The notes under the pieces: generated by a model
Databases searched by the model: none
What the model saw: only the letters and a program-made list of their open reading frames with translations
Told to the model about the DNA's origin: nothing
Made by a program: the position numbers and the translations under genes
Part shown: piece after piece, positions 55,859 through 64,000 of the stretch
Layout: each line of letters starts with the position of its first letter
Numbering within the stretch: the stretch's first letter is position 1
Origin: Methanoregula sp.
GTDB lineage: Archaea > Halobacteriota > Methanomicrobia > Methanomicrobiales > Methanospirillaceae
Assembly: GCA_041645435.1 (NCBI GenBank)
Contig: JBAZQB010000007.1
Location: 1 to 64,000, forward strand
Reading direction: 5' to 3'
DNA: 64,000 nt

Positions 55859-56287
55859 CGAAAATCTCACACTTTTTTATCCGGACAAACGTGCATGTTG
55901 ACTCCGGTAAAAGAATCAGAATCTATCCGGGACTATGGGTTACATCCACAAAACTTCTTTTTTTTAAGAGCTATCGCCAGACCGTATGATTGTTTTTAAC
56001 AGATAAAGCCAAAAACGAGAGTTTTTAGCATATTAAGAGGGATGACGAAACGATACATGTCTGTCCAAAGGACCACGCCAATAATTTGAAAATAAACTGG
56101 AAAAAAAGAGGGGGGTGTCACAGATAACTCTGCCGTAACCCGGCAGAATTACCCGGTTCCGGATTGTGTGCACCCTTTTTGTCGTTTGAATATCCTCTTC
56201 CGGAATATGGTACCAGAGTAAGGTGCGATCCCCAGACCCGGAGTTTTCGGTAGATCCCGACCAGCATGGATAGTTCCCACAAATCGT
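55859..56287. other. Intergenic region, no gene seen
   Basis: About 430 bp between the PIN gene and the end of the nuclease-like gene. No convincing coding sequence or structure was seen. Confidence 0.5.
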
Positions 56288-56818
56288 TTATTTCCTGAAG
56301 GCAGTAATCCCCATACCATCCGTCAGTTCCGGGCCGGGATCCTTTTGGGTGATTATTGGTGTTGCAGGCAGACGGGCCTCGTATGGGATTCCTATAACCC
56401 GTGACGGGGAGTCACGGTGTACCGGATCTTCAATGATACTGAATGATTTGACTTCGGGTACCGTTTCCGGCGGTTTGACGCCAATTCCAATCTCTTGTAC
56501 GGTTTCCGGCAAAACCCGGTACCGGTGAAATGCCCGGGCCGGGCCCCGTACCCAGAGCTCCGGGATCAGCTCTTTCATCAAAGAACGATCCCTTAATTCC
56601 TGGATCTGCTGCTCACAGGCACTCAGGATGTTTTCAATCCTGAACCCCGCCTGTTTGAGTCTCCTGACCCGGACAATGATCGTCACCCCGTCCCGGCGGA
56701 CCACGAAGTCGAACGGAAGCACTGTTACCGTTTTAAGTTCGATCAGTATGAACCCTGCTGCAACCGCCGCACGCTTTGCCTCGCCAATCGCAACAACCGG
56801 CCTCTTTCCCCGGCTCAT
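56288..56818 (-). CDS. Repeat-associated nuclease-like hypothetical protein (176 residues)
   Basis: Paralogue of 48928-49299: RGKRPVVAIGEAKRAAVAAG start, FDFVVRRDGVTIIVRVRRLK, QIQELRDR, ELWVRGPARAFHRYRVLPET. An FDF...VRVRRLK core could be part of a restriction-endonuclease-like fold. Here the protein continues about 60 residues (VPEVKSFSIIEDPVHRDSPS). Its start overlaps a small upstream ORF (ATGA). A ~500-bp repeat copy begins 248 bp upstream, nearly the same spacing as at the first locus. Confidence 0.62.
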   Translation of the reverse strand: MSRGKRPVVAIGEAKRAAVAAGFILIELKTVTVLPFDFVVRRDGVTIIVRVRRLKQAGFRIENILSACEQQIQELRDRSLMKELIPELWVRGPARAFHRYRVLPETVQEIGIGVKPPETVPEVKSFSIIEDPVHRDSPSRVIGIPYEARLPATPIITQKDPGPELTDGMGITAFRK

Positions 56819-57033
56819 CCTGCATCACTCCGGATTGACTGGTGTGCCAGGTGCTCCAGCCGGAAATAATCCGGTGTCCCGGTCTGTTCGACATACCGTA
56901 CCTCAGGAACCCGGGAGGTTCGCGCAGTATGACTTCTCCGGCCTGCCCCGGAACCGGTACTATTTTCCGTGCGGAGGGTTCCGCTGCAGTAATTCGTCTC
57001 CCGTTTCTCTGTATTCTCTTTTGTGTGTGTCAT
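56815..57033 (-). CDS. Small ORF overlapping the nuclease-like gene
   Basis: 72 residues from the ATG at 57033 (AGGAA 9 bases upstream), beginning MTHTKENTEKRETNYC. Basic and Ser/Thr-rich with no known motif. ATGA overlap with the next gene suggests coupled translation. A longer in-frame extension through the repeat is possible. Confidence 0.4.
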   Translation of the reverse strand: MTHTKENTEKRETNYCSGTLRTENSTGSGAGRRSHTARTSRVPEVRYVEQTGTPDYFRLEHLAHQSIRSDAG

Positions 57034-57065
57034 GTCATGCATTTCCTGCCGCGTGCCGGACAATC

Positions 57066-57625
57066 GCCCGGGCTGAACGAAAGCGTACGCTATCCGCGAT
57101 ACTTCCGGAGAATGTTTTTTGGTGATCTCGTCCGCTTTTACGAAAGCGTACGCTATCTGCGATACGGTCCGGAGAAAGTCTTCGCCGATTCCGTCCGGCC
57201 CTGAGGTCCGGCCGTGTGGCAAATTATACTCTGTCAGAAAGGGTTCTTGAATTTTGCTGAATGGAAGAAAATTCGGGGCCGGTCAACCGGCCCTATCTCC
57301 CGGAATACGATTATTTTTCTACCCCATTTGAAGTTATCTGACAAATATCGTATCGCAGCACTCGTTTGATCGATTATTGCCCTTACCCACCATTATTCAT
57401 CATTTTTGCCGATTCCCGGAATAAAAAAAATCGTCCATGGATGCGACCGGTGGCAGGTTCCGGGATTCCTCAATGAACAAAATGTGCAAAAAATGCATCC
57501 TCCGGAACACCATTAAAGAGGAAGGATTTGGTCCTGACTTTACCGGTATTTTGTCCAATCCGGGTGCAGATTCGGACGGAAGCTCCTCTGGTGGACAGAA
57601 GACCTGAAATACGGTTTTCACCGGG
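57066..57625. repeat. Dispersed ~500-bp repeat, copy 3, with internal tandem duplication
   Basis: Matches copies 1 and 2 from the GTACGCTATCCGC box onward. In this copy the block CGAAAGCGTACGCTATC is present twice about 63 bp apart (57078 and 57141), each followed by TCCGGAGAA. The right part (57380-57600) is very close to copy 1. Confidence 0.8.
57437..57607 (+). CDS. Small Cys-containing ORF within the repeat, copy 3
   Basis: 56 residues, MDATGGRFRDSSMNKMCKKC and ILRNTIKEEGFGPDFTG, ending GGQKT. Same frame as copy 1 with few changes in the first half. Possibly a remnant N-terminus with a CxxC metal site. Confidence 0.35.
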   Translation: MDATGGRFRDSSMNKMCKKCILRNTIKEEGFGPDFTGILSNPGADSDGSSSGGQKT

Positions 57626-57915
57626 ATATGCCGGGCGGAAACGGGGGCCGATTCGGGGGTATTTTTGCGGATATGCATTCAAATCAACAGGGGTTTTATG
57701 GCACGCAGGTCTGCAACAGGATAAATAGTATTTTTTTAAGGTTATCCAAAGAGAATGGAATCGTTCCCCATTATTGAACCGTTCAATTAAATTATTTCAG
57801 ATACAAATAATATTAGTATAATTTATTATTACATGGTGGTTTCCCTTTCCAAAAGGTTCCGGAATGGGATGGATTTCATCAGAGCAACACCCGTCAATTC
57901 ACTGAGGAGGGTTAC

Positions 57916-58854
57916 ATGAAATATCTCGTTACAGGAGGAGCAGGATTTATCGGTTCTCATATTACCGACAATCTTTTAGCATGCGGTCATGAGGTAATAA
58001 TTCTCGATAATTTTTTTTCCGGCAGGAAAGAAAATATCTCTCACCTGGAGGACAATAGCAAAATCCACATAATTAACGGGAGCATAACCGACCCGGCAAC
58101 CCTTAAAACCGCCTGTGAATCCGTTGATGGCATTTTTCACGAAGCGGCGATTGCTTCCGTTGCACGGTCCGTGAACAACCCTGTTGCAACAAATGAAGCG
58201 AACATTTCCGGCACACTCAATGTTCTTGTTGCAGCGCGTGATGCCGGGGTAAAAAAAGTGCTCTTTGCCTCTTCATCGTCCGTGTATGGCGACACTCCGA
58301 CCCTTCCAAAGAGGGAATCCATGTGTCCCAGCCCCAAATCACCGTATGCCGTATCCAAGCATGCCGGTGAAGAGTATTTGCGGGTATTCTCGGAACTTTA
58401 TGGATTAAAGACACTCTCTTTCCGGTATTTCAATGTCTTTGGTCCCCGGCAGGATCCAAAATCAGATTATGCTGCAGTGATCCCGAAATTCATCACCCGC
58501 ATCCTGGCTCATGAACGACCGATAATTTATGGCGATGGTACTCAGACCCGGGACTTTACGTATGTAAAAGATGTAGCAGCAGCAAACGTCCGGGCAATGG
58601 AGAGTTCGGCTGAAGGCGTCTGCAACATTGCCTATGGGCAGCAGATTGATCTTAATTCCCTTGCAAACATGATCATGAACCTTACCGGAATCGAGACATC
58701 ACCGGTTTATGAGCCCGCCCGCCCCGGGGATATCCATGATTCGCTTGCGGACAGTACCCGTGCCCGCGAAGCATTCGGCTACAGCCCGGCATATACGGTA
58801 AAAACAGGATTACAGGAGACAGTACAATGGTACAAGGACAGAATGACCGCGTGA
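57916..58854 (+). CDS. NAD-dependent UDP-sugar 4-epimerase (GalE-like)
   Basis: 312 residues, an extended short-chain dehydrogenase. NAD-binding TGGAGFIGSHI at the start, catalytic Ser region ASSSSVYGD, YAVSKHAGEEYL with Tyr/Lys, and substrate-binding RYFNVFGPRQDP. It would epimerise UDP-glucose/galactose or the N-acetyl forms. A strong GAGGAGG lies 6 bases ahead of the ATG. It opens the sugar cluster and overlaps the dehydrogenase gene by 28 bp. A frameshifted relative lies at 46989. Confidence 0.85.
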   Translation: MKYLVTGGAGFIGSHITDNLLACGHEVIILDNFFSGRKENISHLEDNSKIHIINGSITDPATLKTACESVDGIFHEAAIASVARSVNNPVATNEANISGTLNVLVAARDAGVKKVLFASSSSVYGDTPTLPKRESMCPSPKSPYAVSKHAGEEYLRVFSELYGLKTLSFRYFNVFGPRQDPKSDYAAVIPKFITRILAHERPIIYGDGTQTRDFTYVKDVAAANVRAMESSAEGVCNIAYGQQIDLNSLANMIMNLTGIETSPVYEPARPGDIHDSLADSTRAREAFGYSPAYTVKTGLQETVQWYKDRMTA

Positions 58855-60074
58855 CGGTCTGTGTAATAGGCCTTGGATATGTCGGCTATCCTCTTGCGGA
58901 AGCATTCTCGCAGCACGTGAAAACGATTGGATTTGATATTGATACAAATAAAATCAATCAGATCCGGAAATCAGGATCAAAGATCTCTGCAACAAGTAAC
59001 CCGGAAGATATCCATAACGCGGATTATATCCTGATTTGCGTGCCGACACCGGTCTCAAAAAACAAACAGCCCGATCTCTCCCCGGTCAGGGGTGCAGTTA
59101 CTATTGCCGGTAAACACCTGAAAAAAGGTGCAACCGTTGTTCTTGAATCTACCGTGTACCCGGGTGTAACGGAGGAGATTATCCGCCCCATTCTGGAGAA
59201 AGAATCCGGTATGAAATGCGGGGAAGGGTTTCGGATCGGTTATTCCCCGGAACGGATCAATCCCGGTGATGATGCTCACGAGCTTGCAAAAATTACCAAG
59301 ATTGTTGCCGGCATGGATGATGAGACCCTTGAGGACCTTGCCCGCCTCTATGGCAAAGTAACGACCGTATACCGTGCAAAGAGCATCCAGGTTGCCGAAT
59401 CAGCCAAGGTCATTGAGAATATCCAGCGGGATCTCAATATCGCGCTTATGAATGAACTAACCATTATCTTCCACCGTCTCGGCATTAATACGGCGGATGT
59501 CCTGGAAGCAGCCGGAACAAAATGGAATTTCATGCATTTTACACCTGGTCTTGTCGGAGGCCATTGTATTCCGGTTGATCCCTACTATCTGGTTGCCCGG
59601 GCTCAGGAATACGGGTACCATCCCCAGGTGATTCTTGCCGGTCGCGCAATCAACGACTCCATGCCAAAGTATGTCGCGGACATGGTGGTCAAGGGGCTGA
59701 ATAATGCCGGGAACGTTATCAAAGGTTCAGATGTCCTGATCATGGGACTTACCTATAAGGAAAATGTTCCGGATATCCGTGAGTCCCCCGTTGAAGAGAT
59801 GGTAGCGGAATTAAAGGAATTTGGTGTAACGGTTTACGGGTATGATCCTTTGCTGCCTGACAGCGTGATCCGGAAATTTGGTGCTATTCCTCTTCCGGCG
59901 CTCGACAAAAAAGTCGATGCCATCATCATTGCCGTTGCTCATGATGAGTTCAGGTCCATGAAAATTGATCACATCCGTGACTTGATGAATGCCAACCCGG
60001 TTCTTGTGGATGTCCGTGGCATGGTTGACCGCGAAGTGGCAGAGGAGAATGGGATTTCCTATTACCGGTTGTAA
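58827..60074 (+). CDS. Nucleotide-sugar dehydrogenase, TviB/WecC-like (UDP-GlcNAc or UDP-ManNAc 6-dehydrogenase)
   Basis: 415 residues. GLGYVGYPLAEAF NAD-binding loop, PTPVSKNKQPDL, and the segment GLVGGHCIPVDPYYL with the catalytic Cys. HCIPVDPYYL is typical of dehydrogenases acting on N-acetylated UDP-sugars rather than UDP-glucose. The product would be a UDP-amino-uronic acid. The ATG at 58827 has GGAG 8 bases upstream; a GTG at 58851 is an alternative. Confidence 0.85.
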   Translation: MVQGQNDRVTVCVIGLGYVGYPLAEAFSQHVKTIGFDIDTNKINQIRKSGSKISATSNPEDIHNADYILICVPTPVSKNKQPDLSPVRGAVTIAGKHLKKGATVVLESTVYPGVTEEIIRPILEKESGMKCGEGFRIGYSPERINPGDDAHELAKITKIVAGMDDETLEDLARLYGKVTTVYRAKSIQVAESAKVIENIQRDLNIALMNELTIIFHRLGINTADVLEAAGTKWNFMHFTPGLVGGHCIPVDPYYLVARAQEYGYHPQVILAGRAINDSMPKYVADMVVKGLNNAGNVIKGSDVLIMGLTYKENVPDIRESPVEEMVAELKEFGVTVYGYDPLLPDSVIRKFGAIPLPALDKKVDAIIIAVAHDEFRSMKIDHIRDLMNANPVLVDVRGMVDREVAEENGISYYRL

Positions 60075-60739
60075 CAGCAGGTTTTTTCCCAATTGAACGC
60101 TTTTTTTCTCATCATTTGTTTATTAATTGCAACAAATGGGGGTAGGAAAACCGTTCACATGAGATGTACAAGTTTTAAGAAGAATTCTCTTGACCTCCAT
60201 GTTATTCTTGCCTCATTTTTTTACTTATAATATGAATAACTATCATTTTATTTGAAGATTGAATTAATAATTTTCCTCAAATATTATCTCGATTAGAACT
60301 TACGCAAAACGGGATCAAAACGGGCAAATCAAAATTGTTTGTGGGAATTCATCCGGAAAATTAAAAATCCCAACCCGCGATAAAAACCAATGAAAGATAA
60401 AACTCTCTCGATATGGAACTACATTTTCATTAAATTTTGACCAATCACAGTTATCTCAAAATGGTTTTCACTAACAATCGCTCTTTATCATTAGTTTTTT
60501 ATAATGACCTGATCTCGGATAAACCGAAATACTTAACATTCTATAATTTTGTACAACACAATAGGTTATCCCGGTAGTCAATCATAAAAATTGGATTTTT
60601 TTATCGAAAAATATTAACTATGTTAGAAACTGGCTCTCGTATAGATATAATATACCTCCGGAAGGGAACGAATATTTCGAAACATTGTTTTATTTTTATG
60701 CCCATCTAAATATGATAGAAAATCGGAGAACGTGATTTC
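60075..60739. other. AT-rich intergenic region, no gene seen
   Basis: About 665 bp of low GC. No conserved ORF. Contains poly-A/T tracts and probably the promoter for the UGDH operon near the right end. The composition differs from the rest of the window. Confidence 0.55.
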
Positions 60740-62005
60740 GTGAACATTTCGATAATCGGTACAGGTTATATAGGATCTGTAACAGGAGCATGTCTTGCAG
60801 AAATGGGGCATCACATTATTTTTGTTGGTAGGGATGCAAGGAAACTGGATATAATAAAATCCGGAAAAAGCCCAATTTTTGAGCCGGGTCTGGATCAGTT
60901 GTTATTGAAAAACCAGAAAAAAATAACGACGACAACAGATATTGCCGATGCGGTTTGGAAAACTGAAGCCACATTTATCTGTGTGGGAACCCCCCCCCTT
61001 GAAGATGGATCCAGTGACCTAAGCCAAATAGAAACTGTCTCCCACAGCATTGGAAAAGCTTTTCATTCCGATCCAAAACATCACACGATAATTACGAAAA
61101 GTACTGTCCTTCCAGGGACAATCGAAAACCTGATTATCCCAATTTTAGAGAACGAATCCGGAAAAAAAGCATTTGTCGATTTTGGCGTTGCTTCAAATCC
61201 AGAATTTCTCAAAGAAGGAACTGCTGTTGAAGATTTTTTTAAAACCGACCGGGTTGTCATTGGTGCCCAAGATAAAATAACCCACGAATTATTGGAAAAT
61301 CTCTATTCCCCACTAAATGTCCCAATCTTTGTAACGACTCTTCGTACCTCCGAGATGATCAAATTCGCCAGCAATGCCTTCCTCGCAACAAAAATCAGTT
61401 TTGCCAATGAGATCGGAAATCTCTGCAAAGAACTGGGGATCGATAGTTTCTCCGTGTTTGACGGTGTTGGTCTTGATACACGAATTAATCCAAAATTTTT
61501 TCGTACGGGCATAGGTTTTGGAGGATCCTGTTTCCCAAAAGATGTATGCGCTCTTATTGCCCATGCAAAATCCATCGGAATCACACCAAGAGTTCTCAAT
61601 GCCGTAATGGAGATAAATGACGATCAACCTGCACGAATGATATCCCTCTTAAAAAAACATATGAATCTCCAAAACCGCACAATTGGCGTACTGGGACTTG
61701 CATTCAAACCTGACACTGATGATATCCGCGAAAGTCGAGCAATAATCATAATCAATATGCTCCAAGAGGCCGGTGCGCATGTGATAGCATATGACCCGGT
61801 TGCCATGGATAATTTCAAACAGCAATTTCCGGATCTGCTCTATACAACATCTGCAATAGAAGTTTTGGATGCTGATGCCGTGCTCATTGTGACAGAATGG
61901 AAAGAATTTGAATCACTTGACTACCATGGAAAATTGGTCATTGATGGGCGCAGAGTTGAAAAAGCCCGTAAAGAAGCAGCAATTTATGAAGGGGTCTGTT
62001 GGTAA
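60740..62005 (+). CDS. UDP-glucose 6-dehydrogenase family protein
   Basis: 421 residues from a GTG at 60740. NAD-binding IIGTGYIGSVTGACLAEMGH, CVGTPPLEDGSSDL, and catalytic GIGFGGSCFPKDV with Cys. FGGSCFPKD is the UDP-glucose/GDP-mannose dehydrogenase motif that favours neutral hexoses, unlike the HCIPVDP form upstream. It would yield UDP-glucuronate. Next to galU (stop 62003-62005, start 62006), so glucose-1-phosphate can flow to UDP-GlcA. Confidence 0.88.
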   Translation: MNISIIGTGYIGSVTGACLAEMGHHIIFVGRDARKLDIIKSGKSPIFEPGLDQLLLKNQKKITTTTDIADAVWKTEATFICVGTPPLEDGSSDLSQIETVSHSIGKAFHSDPKHHTIITKSTVLPGTIENLIIPILENESGKKAFVDFGVASNPEFLKEGTAVEDFFKTDRVVIGAQDKITHELLENLYSPLNVPIFVTTLRTSEMIKFASNAFLATKISFANEIGNLCKELGIDSFSVFDGVGLDTRINPKFFRTGIGFGGSCFPKDVCALIAHAKSIGITPRVLNAVMEINDDQPARMISLLKKHMNLQNRTIGVLGLAFKPDTDDIRESRAIIIINMLQEAGAHVIAYDPVAMDNFKQQFPDLLYTTSAIEVLDADAVLIVTEWKEFESLDYHGKLVIDGRRVEKARKEAAIYEGVCW

Positions 62006-62869
62006 ATGAGCGTTACGAAAGCAGTTATCCCAGCTGCAGGGCTTGGAACACGGTTCCTGCCAGTTACAAAATCGATGCCAAAGGAGATGTTGCCGATCAT
62101 CGATAAACCGGCCATTCATTATGTAGTCGAAGAGGCAGTCGATTCCGGTATTGAGGATATTCTTCTCATAACGGGTCGGGGGAAACGGGCGATTGAGGAT
62201 TATTTTGATGATGCACCTGAACTCAAGATGCATCTTGAACACCATGGTAAGTGCCAGCAGCTCGAAGATCTCCGGTGTATTTCACGTTTTGAAGGGATTC
62301 ATTTCATCCGACAGCGGGAACCCAAGGGGCTTGGGGATGCAGTACTGTATGCCGAGAAACATTGTGGGATGGATCCATTCGCTGTTCTTCTCGGAGATGA
62401 TATTATGAAGGACCATACACCATGTACAAAACAGATTATAGACATTTTTAATACAACAGGGTCATCAGTAATTGCCATTCAACAAGTTCCTGAGGAACAT
62501 ATCAGTAAATACGGTATTATTAAAGGTAAGGAATGCGGAGAAAACCTTATCCTTCTGGAAGATATTGTTGAGAAGCCACGTCTGGAAGACGCTCCCTCGA
62601 ATTTCGGTTCTATTGGAAGATATGTATTCACTCCGACACTGTTCTCCTGCCTTAAACAGACCTCCAAAGGAGCCGGTGACGAAATTCAACTCACTGATGC
62701 AATTCGTCATCTTATGAAGAAAGAAGATGTGTATGCATATTGTTACCCGGGAAAACGATTTGATACCGGGGACAAACTGGGGTATATCGAAACGATTATT
62801 GCGTATGCACTTGAGGATAAAACTTTGAGAACTCCGTTGCGCGCATTTCTCAAAAAGAGCGTGAAATAA
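62006..62869 (+). CDS. galU: UTP-glucose-1-phosphate uridylyltransferase
   Basis: 287 residues. Nucleotidyltransferase signature PAAGLGTRFLPVTKSMPKEM, then GRGKRAIEDYFD, LLGDDIM and EKPRLEDAPSNFGSIGRYVF. GalU makes UDP-glucose from UTP and glucose-1-phosphate. Starts directly after the dehydrogenase stop and ends in TAATG with the epimerase. Confidence 0.93.
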   Translation: MSVTKAVIPAAGLGTRFLPVTKSMPKEMLPIIDKPAIHYVVEEAVDSGIEDILLITGRGKRAIEDYFDDAPELKMHLEHHGKCQQLEDLRCISRFEGIHFIRQREPKGLGDAVLYAEKHCGMDPFAVLLGDDIMKDHTPCTKQIIDIFNTTGSSVIAIQQVPEEHISKYGIIKGKECGENLILLEDIVEKPRLEDAPSNFGSIGRYVFTPTLFSCLKQTSKGAGDEIQLTDAIRHLMKKEDVYAYCYPGKRFDTGDKLGYIETIIAYALEDKTLRTPLRAFLKKSVK

Positions 62870-63795
62870 TGAAAGCTCTCGTCACTGGTTGTGCAGGTTT
62901 TATCGGAAGCCATCTGACAGATCGTCTTCTGAAGGAAGGATATGACGTAACTGGTATTGATTGTTTCACAGATTATTATCCCCGATCCATTAAGGAATCC
63001 AATATTCGTGATTGCCGAAAGAACTCCCATTTCACATTTATTGAAAAGGACATCTTGGAGATAGACTCGTTTCCGGCTGTGGACTATATCTTTCATGAAG
63101 CAGCTCAGGCTGGAGTAAGGGCGTCTTGGGGGTCCAGTTTTGCCATATATACCCGGAATAACATTGATGCAACCCAAAAACTTCTCGAATATTACAAGAA
63201 TACCCCTTTGAAAAAATTTGTCTATGCTTCTTCATCCTCTGTATATGGAGATGCACCTTTACCCATGCGTGAGGACATGAAACCCCAACCAATATCCCCA
63301 TATGGTGTATCAAAACTGGCTGCTGAGCATCTCTGTTATTTATACTGGAAAAATTTCCAGATACCCACTGTTTCATTACGATATTTTACCGTCTATGGCC
63401 CAAGACAAAGACCGGATATGGGAATCAATAAATTTGTCCATTCGGTTATCAACAGTGATTCCATTGCAATTTTTGGTGACGGTACCCAAACACGTGATTT
63501 TACATATATTGACGATGTCGTTAAGGCAAACATGCTCGCAGCATCGAGCGAGATTAAAGGTGAATATTTCAACATTGGCGGTGGAAATCGTATTTCCGTA
63601 ATTAATCTTATTCAAACTATTGGTGATATTTCCGGTAACAGCCCGAAAATTCATTATCTTGATAAACAGAAAGGGGACGTAGATAATACATGGGCCGACA
63701 CTAAAAAAGCAAGGGATTTCCTTCATTGGAACGCTGATGTTGATATAAAGGACGGACTCCGGAAATACATTCAGTGGGTTAAAGGAAGTTTCTGA
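62869..63795 (+). CDS. NAD-dependent epimerase, UDP-glucuronate/GlcA 4-epimerase-like
   Basis: 308 residues. TGCAGFIGSHLTDRL, ASSSSVYGDAPLP, YGVSKLAAEHLCYLYW with Tyr/Lys, RYFTVYGPRQRPDM. The FTVYGPRQRPDMG pattern is typical of UDP-glucuronate epimerases. With galU and UGDH upstream it could give UDP-galacturonate. TAATG overlap upstream; the exporter gene follows after 1 bp. Confidence 0.85.
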   Translation: MKALVTGCAGFIGSHLTDRLLKEGYDVTGIDCFTDYYPRSIKESNIRDCRKNSHFTFIEKDILEIDSFPAVDYIFHEAAQAGVRASWGSSFAIYTRNNIDATQKLLEYYKNTPLKKFVYASSSSVYGDAPLPMREDMKPQPISPYGVSKLAAEHLCYLYWKNFQIPTVSLRYFTVYGPRQRPDMGINKFVHSVINSDSIAIFGDGTQTRDFTYIDDVVKANMLAASSEIKGEYFNIGGGNRISVINLIQTIGDISGNSPKIHYLDKQKGDVDNTWADTKKARDFLHWNADVDIKDGLRKYIQWVKGSF

Positions 63796-63796
63796 G

Positions 63797-64000
63797 ATGC
63801 CGGATGCAGACAATGATTATGAACTGGTAATACAGCCGAATTATGGGATTCTAGATCTTAACTGGAAAGAAATTATCGAACATCACGAGCTCCTTTTTTT
63901 TCTCTCGCTTCGCGAGATCACAGTACGCTACAAACAAACGGTAATTGGTGCAGGTTGGGCTTTACTTCAACCATTTTTTACCATGATCATATTCACTTTA
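63797..64000 (+). CDS. ABC-2 type polysaccharide exporter permease (partial, N-terminus)
   Basis: The window ends after 68 codons. The chain has a short acidic N-terminus, WKEIIEHHELLFFLSLREIT, then VRYKQTVIGAGWALLQPFFT, the typical start of Wzm/TagG permeases for O-antigen-like polysaccharide export. The ATP-binding partner is expected further on. It places the cluster in export of a surface glycan. Confidence 0.8.
   Translation, partial: MPDADNDYELVIQPNYGILDLNWKEIIEHHELLFFLSLREITVRYKQTVIGAGWALLQPFFTMIIFTL

Noticed and set aside
60296..60345. GAACTTACGCAAAAC followed by CGGGATCAAAACGGGC, reminiscent of some IS ends
   Set aside because: No matching inverted repeat or transposase remnant found on either side.

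Overview
The window (about 54% GC by eye) comes from a methanogenic archaeon, most likely of the order Methanomicrobiales (Methanoregula-like; inference). Supporting content: SepCysS for tRNA-dependent cysteine synthesis, an MtrC-type subunit of the tetrahydromethanopterin methyltransferase, the methanogen families DUF2193, DUF2180, DUF2115/UPF0305 and DUF2284, an AqpM-like aquaporin, TATA boxes rather than -10/-35 promoters, and several large PAS histidine kinases of the HisKA_2 type.

Layout. 1-4.3 kb: a transposase end and an integrated replicon remnant, with a primase-helicase carrying an iteron-like array inside its own gene plus three small genes. 5.1-6.4 kb: a winged-helix regulator inside a ~560-bp segment duplicated at 21.8 kb. 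6.6-19.2 kb: two sensory clusters, a + strand kinase-kinase-receiver operon and a - strand operon of two collapsed receiver/kinase remnants, an anchored solute-binding protein and a CHASE3/HAMP/PAS/GAF kinase. 19.7-21.3 kb: four small membrane proteins rich in His, Cys or Met, perhaps for metal handling. 22.4-26.6 kb: serS, a PH/zinc-ribbon membrane protein and a secreted repeat protein whose repeats carry N-glycosylation sequons. 27-35.6 kb: DUF2193-DUF2180-aqpM, then a TetR regulator diverging from a compact nine-gene operon (LCMT-like methyltransferase, stand-alone MtrC, two tandem Cys-rich proteins, an unknown, DUF2115, OsmC, DUF2284, metallo-beta-lactamase fold). This operon is the best candidate here for an undescribed system. 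36-45.7 kb: secreted protein, carboxylesterase lipoprotein, polyferredoxin membrane protein, pscS, polyphosphate:AMP phosphotransferase, thiI.

46.4-57.6 kb is a plastic island. It has six toxin-antitoxin or HEPN loci, some broken. An AbrB/RelE locus is duplicated on either side of a frameshifted epimerase. It also has an IS481-type element with a perfect 15-bp target duplication, a MITE-like element (two copies in the window) and a three-copy ~500-bp repeat, two copies of which lie next to paralogous nuclease-like genes. 57.9-64 kb is a nucleotide-sugar cluster (epimerase, two UDP-sugar dehydrogenases, galU, second epimerase, start of a polysaccharide ABC exporter) that probably feeds surface glycan or protein N-glycosylation.

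No tRNA, rRNA or CRISPR array was recognised. All family names are from recall of sequence motifs; no database search was run.
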